This document shows positions 9,129 to 16,532 of a DNA stretch of 35,196 nt, one piece after another. The notes under the pieces were generated by a model. That model was not told the DNA's origin and ran no database searches. It saw only the letters and a list, made by a program, of their open reading frames with translations. The number at the start of each line of letters is the position of its first letter. Within the stretch, counting starts at the first letter, position 1. The position numbers and the translations under genes were made by a program. The stretch comes from an uncultured Schlesneria sp. (lineage in GTDB: Bacteria; Planctomycetota; Planctomycetia; Planctomycetales; Planctomycetaceae). The stretch spans positions 1 to 35,196 of the forward strand of contig CAIULL010000264.1 of NCBI GenBank assembly GCA_903899985.1, in the 5' to 3' direction.

Positions 9129-11360
9129 ATGACAAAACCTGCCGACCTGATGTCGTCGCTGACCGGCGTCCTGAGGCAGTACTGGGGTTACGACTCGTTT
9201 CGACCGCTGCAGGCGGAGGCCATGCGGGCGATTCTGGAAAATCGCGACTCCGTTGTTGTCCTGCCCACCGGTGGTGGCAAATCGATCTGCTTTCAGGCGC
9301 CTGCCGTCGCGTTACCAGGTTTGGCCGTGGTCGTTTCTCCGCTGATTTCGCTGATGAAAGATCAGGTCGACGCACTCACCGAATGCGGTATCCCTGCCGC
9401 ATGCGTGAACAGTTCGATGAATAACTCAGAACGGTTACAGGTGGCGAACCGAATTCGCAGTGGAGAACTCAAGCTGCTGTATGTTGCACCTGAGCGGCTA
9501 TGCAACGACAAAATGCTCGATTTTCTTGAGACAACCCAGGTCTCCTTTTTTGCGGTCGATGAAGCGCACTGCATCAGCGCATGGGGACATGACTTTCGGC
9601 CTGAATATCGGATGCTGCAGCAATTGCGGTCTCGTTTCCCTGGCATCGGCGTCCACGCCTATACGGCCACAGCGACGGAGCACGTCCGACACGATATTTC
9701 GGAACAGTTAGGTCTTCGTGATCCCGAATGGCTGATTGGTTCGTTCGATCGTCCGAACCTCATTTATCGGGTCCAACGGAAATCGGACGTTGTGAAACAG
9801 ATCCGCTCCGTCATCGATGCTCATCCGAATGAATCGGGGATCATTTACTGTATTTCTCGACGCGAAGTGGACGAGACTGCAGAACTACTTTCACGAGCTG
9901 GTTACAAGGCTCGCCCGTATCACGCAGGGATGTCCGATGCAGATCGCATTACTCATCAGGATGAATTCCTGAACGAAGACACGCATATCATCGTCGCAAC
10001 GGTCGCTTTCGGGATGGGGATCGATAAATCGAACGTGCGCTATGTCATTCATACGGGTGCTCCGAAATCTCTTGAACACTATCAGCAGGAGACAGGTCGA
10101 GCGGGCCGGGATGGGCTTGAGGCTGAATGCTGGTTGTTATGGACAAGTGCGAACTTCATGACATGGCGCAAGATGCAGGAAGATCTCCCCGACGACGCCA
10201 GGACGCAAGCTTATGAAAGCCTGAAAGGAATCGAGAGATTTTGTACAGGAGTCGTCTGTCGACATAAGACGCTGGTAGAGCACTTTGATCAATCTTACGA
10301 ATCGAGCAACTGCAAAGCCTGTGATGTCTGCCTCGATCAACTCGATCTCGTCCCCGATCCGTTGATCGTCAGTCAGAAAATCCTGTCGTGCGTTGTGCGA
10401 GTCAAGGAGAGTTTTGGAGCCGATTACGTGGCACAGGTTCTCGTCGGTTCGAAGGACGCTCGAATCCTGGGTAACGGCCACGATCAGCTTTCAACGTATG
10501 GATTGTTGAAACCAGAGCGAAAAGAAGCGGTCCGGGATTGGATCGAACAACTCGGCTCACAAGGTTTTCTCGAGCGATCTGGTGAATACAACACGCTGAA
10601 AGTAACAGATCATGGTTGGAAACTTTTGAAAGGTCAGGCGACGGCAAGACTGCTCAAACCGACAGCCAATAAGAAGATGGCAGCCGAGAAAAGTTCGAAA
10701 GTCGAAGCGGCATCGTGGGAGGGAGTCGATCACGATTTGTTCGAAGTTCTTCGCGGACTGAGGCGTCAAATTGCCGAAGGCCACGGTGTCCCTCCGTTTG
10801 TGATTTTCGCGGACACGACACTGCGTGATCTGGCCCGTCGACGTCCGACGACGATGACAAATTTCCGTCAGATCCACGGCGTCGGTGACAAAAAGACCGC
10901 CGATTTCGGTACGTTATTCACGGAGGCAATCCGCGAACATTCGGAGCAGCATAAGCTCAGCGTCAATGTCATGGCCTCAGGCACAGGAGACGGATCATCC
11001 GCTCCGGCTTCAAAAGCATCGCCTGCCGTCAACACGGATGTCGCAGTATCGCTTTCGACCTCAAAACAACTTGCGTTCGATCTGTTCCGGGAAGGCAAAT
11101 CAATTGATTACGTCGCGACGGCAACCGCACGTTCGCCATCGACGATCAGTGATTATCTGTCCGAATTCATCGGAATCACGCAACAGAGCGATCCCTCGCC
11201 GTGGGTCAGCGAGTCGGTATTTAAGCGGATTCGCGAAACGGCAAACAAAGTTGGAATGGACCGCATGAAACCAATTTTTGAAGCATTGGGTGAAACGGTT
11301 CATTACGATCAAATTCGAATTGCCCTCGCCTGCATCCGGAATCTTCCGCCTGCTGGTTGA
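9129..11360 (+). CDS. recQ: ATP-dependent DNA helicase RecQ
   Basis: RecQ is a 3'-5' helicase acting in recombination and repair of stalled or broken forks. Motif 0 (YDSFRPLQAE), Walker A (TGGGKS, residues 47-52), DEAH (144-147) with the RecQ aromatic loop HCISAWGHDFRPEY, and motif VI (QQETGRAGRDG) are all present. The zinc ligands are Cys377, Cys395, Cys398 and Cys401. A winged-helix RQC domain follows (about 410-510), then an HRDC domain (about 534-610) with FVIFADTTLRDLA. A low-complexity linker leads to an extra helix-turn-helix module (about 640-740, KSIDYVATATARSPSTISDYL), as in some longer bacterial RecQ proteins. The total of 743 residues exceeds the ~610 of E. coli RecQ because of this tail. 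It is convergent with the P450 gene, six bases apart. Confidence 0.96.
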   Translation: MTKPADLMSSLTGVLRQYWGYDSFRPLQAEAMRAILENRDSVVVLPTGGGKSICFQAPAVALPGLAVVVSPLISLMKDQVDALTECGIPAACVNSSMNNSERLQVANRIRSGELKLLYVAPERLCNDKMLDFLETTQVSFFAVDEAHCISAWGHDFRPEYRMLQQLRSRFPGIGVHAYTATATEHVRHDISEQLGLRDPEWLIGSFDRPNLIYRVQRKSDVVKQIRSVIDAHPNESGIIYCISRREVDETAELLSRAGYKARPYHAGMSDADRITHQDEFLNEDTHIIVATVAFGMGIDKSNVRYVIHTGAPKSLEHYQQETGRAGRDGLEAECWLLWTSANFMTWRKMQEDLPDDARTQAYESLKGIERFCTGVVCRHKTLVEHFDQSYESSNCKACDVCLDQLDLVPDPLIVSQKILSCVVRVKESFGADYVAQVLVGSKDARILGNGHDQLSTYGLLKPERKEAVRDWIEQLGSQGFLERSGEYNTLKVTDHGWKLLKGQATARLLKPTANKKMAAEKSSKVEAASWEGVDHDLFEVLRGLRRQIAEGHGVPPFVIFADTTLRDLARRRPTTMTNFRQIHGVGDKKTADFGTLFTEAIREHSEQHKLSVNVMASGTGDGSSAPASKASPAVNTDVAVSLSTSKQLAFDLFREGKSIDYVATATARSPSTISDYLSEFIGITQQSDPSPWVSESVFKRIRETANKVGMDRMKPIFEALGETVHYDQIRIALACIRNLPPAG

Positions 11361-11366
11361 AACGAC

Positions 11367-12797
11367 TTATGCTGCACGACGGAGAACAGGGACTTCCCGC
11401 AGATCGACCAATTCGTGGATGTTGCCACGAACCGGTTGGCTCTCAAACCGACCGTCCTGTCGATCGATTCGCATCATCACACTCGTCGTCGGCCCGAGCA
11501 TTGTTGAAATGACTTTGCTGCTGACCTCTGAATTCGGTACGACCGTCAGCTTGAACCGCTGCAGAATTGTCGGCAGAGCCGTTTTCATTATCAGCATCGC
11601 TAAAGGGGCACCGACACACATTCGCGGCCCCGCTCCGAACGGCAGATATTCGTAAGCCGATGGAGCTATTTGCAACCAACGATCAGGCTGAAACAAGTCT
11701 GGATCGGTATAAATGCCTGGCATGTGATGCGTCATAAACTGGCTGAAGACAATTCCCGCTCCGGGTGCTAATTTAAACGGCCCCAGTTCAACCGGTAACG
11801 CGGTGACCCGTTGTGAGTACGACGAGGCTGGCAAGACTCGCATACTCTCTTTGATTGTTCGTTCGACGTATGTCAGCTTCTCAACCTGTTCAAGTGACGG
11901 GAATCCACCGGTCAGGTGCGTCGACACCTCTCGATGAAATTTCATCATTTCTGTCGGATGTTGAGCGAGCAAAAAAAGTGTCCAGGACAGAGAATGCGCG
12001 GTGGTAAGATGTGCGGCAGCAAACATCAGGGCCGCTGAACCGACCAGTTCTTCGTCGGAAATACTTCCTTCGCTATCGTGCGCATTGATCAAAATCGATA
12101 GAGCGTCCGTGCCACCAGAATTCTCTTTTCTCAAACGGATCATTTCCAGGATTTCAGCTTCAAGTTTGCCCGCATAGGCAAGCAAGTCACCGTAGCGACC
12201 GGCGATCGTTGTGTCAGCAACGAAGGCACCCATTCCGAGTTCATGGTTGAGGTGAACCCATTCATCGATCATATGACCGATCTTGTACGCGACTTCCGGT
12301 TGATCGATACCAAACAGGATGCTGCTCGTTAATCGCAGCATGAAGTCCGTCATATCGCGATTGATATCCCGTTCCGTCCCCGGCACCCAATCGGCGAGCA
12401 TCGACTCCACTTCAATTTGAATTGAGGGGATATAGTTCAGAATTGCTTTCTTCATGAAAGCATCCATGACCATCCTGCGGTTACGCTTATGTTGTTCGCC
12501 GTTCATACTGAGCAAACCGGATGTCAGACGACGTTGCGAAGAATTTCGCGACCCTCGAATGGCGAAGAACTGCGAATGAAAGGTGTTCATGTCGCTCAGC
12601 ACCTGATGATTGAAATCAGGACCGAATACGAAATAAATTCGTTGTCCCTGCTCTTCCATCGCACAGATGTTGCCGTGTTCTGCCTGCAGCCTCCGCATAC
12701 AAGCGATCGGATCATCCGGGAAGTCCATCAGACGTCCATAGGTGATTGGAAGAGGCTCATCGGCGCAGCGAGCAATGGTCAAATTCGTGGGAATCAT
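11367..12797 (-). CDS. Cytochrome P450
   Basis: This soluble haem-thiolate protein has 476 residues and no N-terminal membrane anchor. Visible landmarks are the C-helix block GEQHKRNRRM, the K-helix E-x-x-R pair Glu317/Arg320 (KESMR), the PDRW block, and the haem loop FGAGPRMCVG with Cys394 as axial ligand. The I-helix reads AAHLTTAHS (261-269). The two Thr are present, but the acidic residue normally just before them (as in AGxETT or AGxDTT) is Leu264. In typical monooxygenases that acidic residue helps proton delivery, so oxygen activation may differ, or the enzyme may use peroxide or an isomerase-like chemistry. No ferredoxin or reductase gene is adjacent. The substrate is unknown. It appears to be a single-gene unit. 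Confidence 0.93.
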   Translation of the reverse strand: MIPTNLTIARCADEPLPITYGRLMDFPDDPIACMRRLQAEHGNICAMEEQGQRIYFVFGPDFNHQVLSDMNTFHSQFFAIRGSRNSSQRRLTSGLLSMNGEQHKRNRRMVMDAFMKKAILNYIPSIQIEVESMLADWVPGTERDINRDMTDFMLRLTSSILFGIDQPEVAYKIGHMIDEWVHLNHELGMGAFVADTTIAGRYGDLLAYAGKLEAEILEMIRLRKENSGGTDALSILINAHDSEGSISDEELVGSAALMFAAAHLTTAHSLSWTLFLLAQHPTEMMKFHREVSTHLTGGFPSLEQVEKLTYVERTIKESMRVLPASSYSQRVTALPVELGPFKLAPGAGIVFSQFMTHHMPGIYTDPDLFQPDRWLQIAPSAYEYLPFGAGPRMCVGAPLAMLIMKTALPTILQRFKLTVVPNSEVSSKVISTMLGPTTSVMMRIDRQDGRFESQPVRGNIHELVDLREVPVLRRAA

Positions 12798-13465
12798 AAG
12801 AATCGTCTACCTTGACTTTTTGAACGAACGCATCCTGCGATCGAGGCACCGTATTATTTAACAATTTCCGACGATGACCACTAGGGGAACCGAAAAAAAC
12901 GATCGTTGGGAATAAAAAGACGTTTTGAATCGGTTTCGTTGTCAGTTCCAATAGATTTTTGTGAATCGTTCAAATTTCTTAATCAAGCTCGAAAGGTTTG
13001 GAACGCACATTGCTCGGATCGTGGAACGGTACTGGAAAACTGCCAAATCGTGGTGATTCTCAGCCAACGAGAATGTGTTGAATTACAGGTGTCATGCGTC
13101 TTGATTTTCCGACTGAATGGATTGGATAAGCCGTTTCAGTAACTTTCTTGAGAGATTTCTCTGAACAATCGCTAAAATACGCGAAATTCGGAGGTAGGAT
13201 TTCAACAAATGGTAAACTTTGCCGCATCGAATCGAGATTGGGTCTTCTCCGAGCCGATTTTGAAATAAAGGATCCAAGGACGGATCGCATTGATCTTCCG
13301 CTCCCTGCACTCGAGGATCATTTATGAGACTGACAACTTTAGATTCCGCAATAAGCTCAAGAGTGATCAACTTATTTGAACAGACAGTTGACGAGATGGA
13401 TGTGTCAGTAACAATTTAACGCTTGGCAATTTTTTCATTCGAAGCGAAACGTCGTTCAGGAAACC
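12798..13465. other. 668-base intergenic stretch, no gene recognised
   Basis: This lies between the divergent P450 gene and the secreted duplicated-domain protein, so it should hold both promoters. Short open frames on both strands have no start context or recognisable product and I regard them as chance. I could not identify a convincing -35/-10 pair, riboswitch or terminator. The region is somewhat richer in A and T than the flanking genes. Confidence 0.5.
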
Positions 13466-15148
13466 TTGCCCATGATGACAAACGGATTGATCGGGAAGTT
13501 TTCCCGGATGTTGCCCGTTACGGCAATGGTAATGGCGTTTTCAACGATCGTTGCAAGCTCTTGCCTTGCACAACCAGCACGATTATTCAACCCTCCTGTG
13601 CCGCTGGGATCGCCCTACCTGATCGCGGGGCCTGTGGCGAACCCGCATGGGACTCCACCGATGTCCATCGGGCACGCTCCGGCAGGATATCCGCTTTATC
13701 CCCAGTTCGTTCCCGTAGCCCCGTATCCACCGCCGGTCGTTTATCCAGTTGTGCCATACACGGTCCGTCAACCGACATCATTTCAAAACAGCATTGCTAC
13801 CGCGCAACCTCAAATTCCTGCCGTATCACAAAAGATTTACGGGTCGGCTCCTGCGGCACCAATCGTGGAACGAGTCACACCAATCGGAAATCTGCGACTG
13901 ACGGTGAGTGAAAACTTTTTAAACCGGCTGGTTGCTCGCGATGAAACCAAGCCGGGAGAAGTCCGAGATTTCATTCTTGGTGCTCAAGTGTCTGGGCGCC
14001 AGACGACTGCGACTCAAGTTCGTTTGGATTTGGTTCCAGGTACCGCTAATGCCCGCGGAGTCCTTGTTCTGAATGGAACGACAGAAAGTGCGACGACCGG
14101 TGTGACGCCACAGGCGATGGTCGATGTGGCGAGCCAACAACAGTTCGTCGCCTTTAAAGAGATTTTTTTCGATGGAATGAAGTTTTCGACACGACATGCC
14201 GTTGTTCATGTGCGAGCCAAAAACCAGACATTGGGAGCCGTTACACCGCTCACCGGGACACTCTTTGGCGGTATTGCTAACCGCATTGCGTATCGAGAGG
14301 CAGAGCGTCGGAAACCTGAAGCGGAGGCAGTCGCACGTGACCGCGTCGCCGAAAGGGTCTTTCCTGAATTCGATAATGCGATTGACCAGCAGCTGGCGAT
14401 AGCCAACGATCAACTCGAATCAAAGGTTCGTCGCCTGCTAAGGACGGCAAACTTAATGCCGACTCTGCAGCAAGTATCGACGACGGATACGACATTGAAC
14501 TACTCGATGCAAGTGGCGACGGAAGCCCCAACAACGTCATCTCCGGTATTCGAAGGCCGACGAAATGTCGACCGCGGATTATCTCTGATGGTTCACGAAA
14601 GCTTGCTTAACGCACTGGTATCTCGTTCCGGCTTGAAGGGGATGAAAACGACCGATCGCGAAATCAAGGCGTTGATCGCACCTTTCGAGTACAAGAACGG
14701 TAAAGACGAATTAGATGCCGCTCAGCCGCCGGTTGGCCTGCCAGGAATGGACAATGTGGTCACAGAAATTGAATTTGATGAATCTGATCCACTGACAATT
14801 CGGCTGGAACAAGGCCGGGCTTTAGTAACGTTGCGGGCGAAATTCAAGCCCGCTGGCCAAGACGTCTTGCCTGCGTTAGCCGTGACGATTCCGTATACCA
14901 ATGAACTTATCGGTGATCGATTTATTGTCACACCTGGCAAAGTTCAAGTCGCGGCTCTCGATAAAGATGATGAATCCACAATACCACCACTTGCCATGAG
15001 CCTACTGTCAAACGCCATCGAAGCCAGTCTTTCAAAGCTCTCCATTGATGTCGCCTTACCGGCATCATTTTGGCCATTCAGCGGATCGGTTCCGCGAATT
15101 GTCGATGCTCAAACGCAAGATGGTTGGGGTGTCGTCTCAGTGGAATGA
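13466..15148 (+). CDS. Secreted protein of unknown function with two related repeat units
   Basis: The 560-residue product is not recognised. It has a signal peptide (hydrophobic LPVTAMVMAFSTIVASS, likely cleavage after CLA) and a Pro/Tyr-rich region (about 42-120, with PYPPPVVYPVVPY). Two halves then begin with related motifs: LRLTVSENFLNRLVAR (143-158) and LSLMVHESLLNALVSR (372-387). Both later contain a strand ending in RAK (HAVVHVRAK and ALVTLRAK), which suggests an internal duplication. A charged helical stretch (about 275-330) lies between them. The frame opens with TTG at 13466 behind AGGA; ATGs at 13472 and 13475 are equally possible starts. The product is likely periplasmic or outer-membrane associated, and no enzyme motif is seen. 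It is followed by a hairpin at 15155-15177. Confidence 0.85.
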   Translation: MPMMTNGLIGKFSRMLPVTAMVMAFSTIVASSCLAQPARLFNPPVPLGSPYLIAGPVANPHGTPPMSIGHAPAGYPLYPQFVPVAPYPPPVVYPVVPYTVRQPTSFQNSIATAQPQIPAVSQKIYGSAPAAPIVERVTPIGNLRLTVSENFLNRLVARDETKPGEVRDFILGAQVSGRQTTATQVRLDLVPGTANARGVLVLNGTTESATTGVTPQAMVDVASQQQFVAFKEIFFDGMKFSTRHAVVHVRAKNQTLGAVTPLTGTLFGGIANRIAYREAERRKPEAEAVARDRVAERVFPEFDNAIDQQLAIANDQLESKVRRLLRTANLMPTLQQVSTTDTTLNYSMQVATEAPTTSSPVFEGRRNVDRGLSLMVHESLLNALVSRSGLKGMKTTDREIKALIAPFEYKNGKDELDAAQPPVGLPGMDNVVTEIEFDESDPLTIRLEQGRALVTLRAKFKPAGQDVLPALAVTIPYTNELIGDRFIVTPGKVQVAALDKDDESTIPPLAMSLLSNAIEASLSKLSIDVALPASFWPFSGSVPRIVDAQTQDGWGVVSVE

Positions 15149-15177
15149 AAAAATGAGCTCCGACATCGTCGGAGCTC
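15148..15177 (-). terminator. Rho-independent terminator of the STAS gene, possibly bidirectional
   Basis: A perfect ten-base-pair stem (GAGCTCCGAC at 15155-15164, GTCGGAGCTC at 15168-15177) has a three-base loop. Read on the minus strand, the stem is followed directly by ATTTTTTC, an ideal U-tract 40 bases beyond the STAS stop. On the plus strand the trailing sequence is only GCTTTG, so termination of the upstream plus-strand gene would be weaker. Confidence 0.85.
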
Positions 15178-15216
15178 GCTTTGTAGAACTGATGATGAGG
15201 AGAATCGCCGCGCAGA

Positions 15217-15546
15217 TCAAAGAGGGATTTCCAGATCATGCAGTTGCAGGACCTGGTCGAGTTTGGTGATCTCCAGTACTTCACGAATGTCAGCCGACGG
15301 ATTGTAGAGGTGAACTTCAATCCCCTTTTTCCGTATCGAGGCCAAAAGCCCCAGCAACCCGCTCGGGATTAATCGAACTCGCGTGAGATCGAAGGCAAGA
15401 ACCGAGCAGTTGTTCGCACGAATGATTTCGAGCAATTCGTCACGACACTCAGCAACATTGATGTCGTCAATGACTTCTCGCCCTCCAAATCCAAGAACCG
15501 TCAGCTCACCTGCCTGATAGACCTCAAGACTCGAAACCGCTTGCAT
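15217..15546 (-). CDS. STAS-domain protein (anti-sigma factor antagonist-like)
   Basis: The 109-residue product consists of a single STAS domain. The ATG at 15546 has a strong GGAGG nine bases upstream; the frame extends to 15693 but that part is low-complexity and not STAS-like. The pattern of beta strands and helices (LTVLGFGG, then VLAFDLTRVRLIPSGLLGLLASI, then VHLYNPSADIREVLEITKLDQVLQL) is typical. In SpoIIAA-type antagonists the loop reads DSSGL, with the second Ser phosphorylated by the partner kinase. Here it reads IPSGL, so that Ser is kept while the preceding Asp-Ser is Ile-Pro. No anti-sigma kinase or PP2C phosphatase gene is adjacent, so any partner-switching partners lie elsewhere. 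Confidence 0.82.
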   Translation of the reverse strand: MQAVSSLEVYQAGELTVLGFGGREVIDDINVAECRDELLEIIRANNCSVLAFDLTRVRLIPSGLLGLLASIRKKGIEVHLYNPSADIREVLEITKLDQVLQLHDLEIPL

Positions 15547-15827
15547 TCGAAATTTCCTCCACAAAAAGAAAAAACAAATCCGACCAAAAAATATCGCTGA
15601 CAACAGCCTCAGCAAAAAAACACGCGTTAAATCTGACGCGTGAGAAACCATCACTACGCAATTGTTGCTCCAACTGCGGGAATCTTGCAGCAAATTGCAT
15701 AAAGACCAAAACGTTTCTGATTAATAACCTATTGTCAATTTTGTTTTCGACAAATATTTCAATGAAAACACGGCTTTCTTTGGTCACTGAACGCCGCAAG
15801 TTATAATACCTCCGAACTGTGAAAAAG

Positions 15828-15953
15828 ATGCGTAAACCTCTGCGCAGAAACCGGATGCAAACTCTTAAAGCAATTTTTGCAACGAAATTTGTCAAAAAAA
15901 TCAACAGCATTGCCTTCAACAAGTTAGGGAACGCCCTTGCTTCGGAGTTTTGA
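15828..15953 (+). CDS. Possible small basic protein, 41 residues (tentative)
   Basis: An open frame at 15828-15953 encodes a very basic 41-residue peptide starting MRKPLRRNRM, with further Lys residues and a hydrophobic middle. A -10-like TATAAT lies at 15802-15807, with TTGGTC 16 bases before it, which would give a short leader. There is no good ribosome binding site (only GAAAAAG). It lies in an A/T-rich gap of about 460 bases between the STAS and Fe-S genes. It could easily be chance. Confidence 0.2.
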   Translation: MRKPLRRNRMQTLKAIFATKFVKKINSIAFNKLGNALASEF

Positions 15954-15964
15954 CATCTTATAAT
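15937..15964 (+). promoter_or_regulatory. Probable promoter of the Fe-S carrier gene
   Basis: A perfect TATAAT at 15959-15964 lies 16 bases after TTGCTT (15937-15942) and 43 bases before the ATG at 16008. A second TATAAT at 15802-15807 on the same strand could be an upstream promoter. No IscR-like operator was recognised. Confidence 0.5.
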
Positions 15965-16007
15965 TCCGTAACGTGTGGGATTCTGGATTTCTCAGGAGCA
16001 AATTATT

Positions 16008-16340
16008 ATGGCTGTAACATTGACCGAGAAGGCTGCAACCGAAATCAAACGCATTCGGGCCGAGAGCAAAATTCCTGACGAATTTGTTTTGCGAGTCGGT
16101 GTTCGCGCCGGCGGCTGTTCAGGTTGGGACTATTCATTCAACTTTGACGATACACAGGACACGACGAAAGACTTCGTCTCCGAGCAACATGGCGTGAAAC
16201 TTGCCGTTGATAAGCGTTTTGACCTGCATCTTGACGGAACCGAAATCGACTTCATCGATGATCTGAACCGACGCGGCTTCAAGTTCAACAACCCAAATGC
16301 CCAGAAAACTTGCGGTTGCGGAAGCAGCTTTGCAATGTAA
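16008..16340 (+). CDS. Iron-sulfur cluster carrier of the IscA/ErpA/SufA family
   Basis: This HesB-family A-type carrier has 110 residues. The three conserved cysteines are present: one in [10 protein letters not shown] and two in the C-terminal CGCGSSF. Such proteins bind an Fe-S cluster or iron and pass it to apo-enzymes. I chose the ATG at 16008 because GGAG lies nine bases upstream; a GTG at 15975 would add eleven residues unlike the family. The C-terminus CGCGSSFAM is the family's usual ending. It is not next to other isc/suf genes, so it is probably a stand-alone ErpA-type carrier; which subfamily it belongs to cannot be decided here. Confidence 0.93.
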   Translation: MAVTLTEKAATEIKRIRAESKIPDEFVLRVGVRAGGCSGWDYSFNFDDTQDTTKDFVSEQHGVKLAVDKRFDLHLDGTEIDFIDDLNRRGFKFNNPNAQKTCGCGSSFAM

Positions 16341-16406
16341 TGCAAGGTCAGCTCATTACGCATATTTGTCGCGTTCGATCTCAGTAATCGACGAGAGCAA
16401 TGCATA

Positions 16407-16447
16407 CCCGACTTCGCTTTTTGTTGATTGCGGGGTCGGGACTTTTT
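16407..16447 (+). terminator. Possible terminator after the Fe-S carrier gene
   Basis: CCCGAC at 16407-16412 pairs with GTCGGG at 16435-16440, and the second arm is followed by ACTTTTT. The 22-base loop is long, so the hairpin is only moderately convincing. The position, about 65 bases after the stop and ahead of the convergent RND gene, is right. Confidence 0.4.
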
Positions 16448-16532
16448 AAAGCAGGGACATCGGTTTTCCGAAGTGCTTGTTCTCGACTCGAGTCGGCAAC
16501 AGGGTCTGGGTCCGCCTCGCTTTTACATCGCT

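Noticed and set aside
13423-13911. 162-codon plus-strand frame overlapping the secreted duplicated-domain protein
   Set aside because: It lies in another frame of a gene with a signal peptide and coherent product. Its composition (many Arg, Ser and Cys) is typical of a shadow frame.
15547-15693. N-terminal extension of the STAS protein and the 132-codon minus-strand frame at 15524-15922
   Set aside because: The GGAGG site and the STAS domain start both point to 15546. The extra sequence is low-complexity and Phe-rich from A/T-rich DNA.
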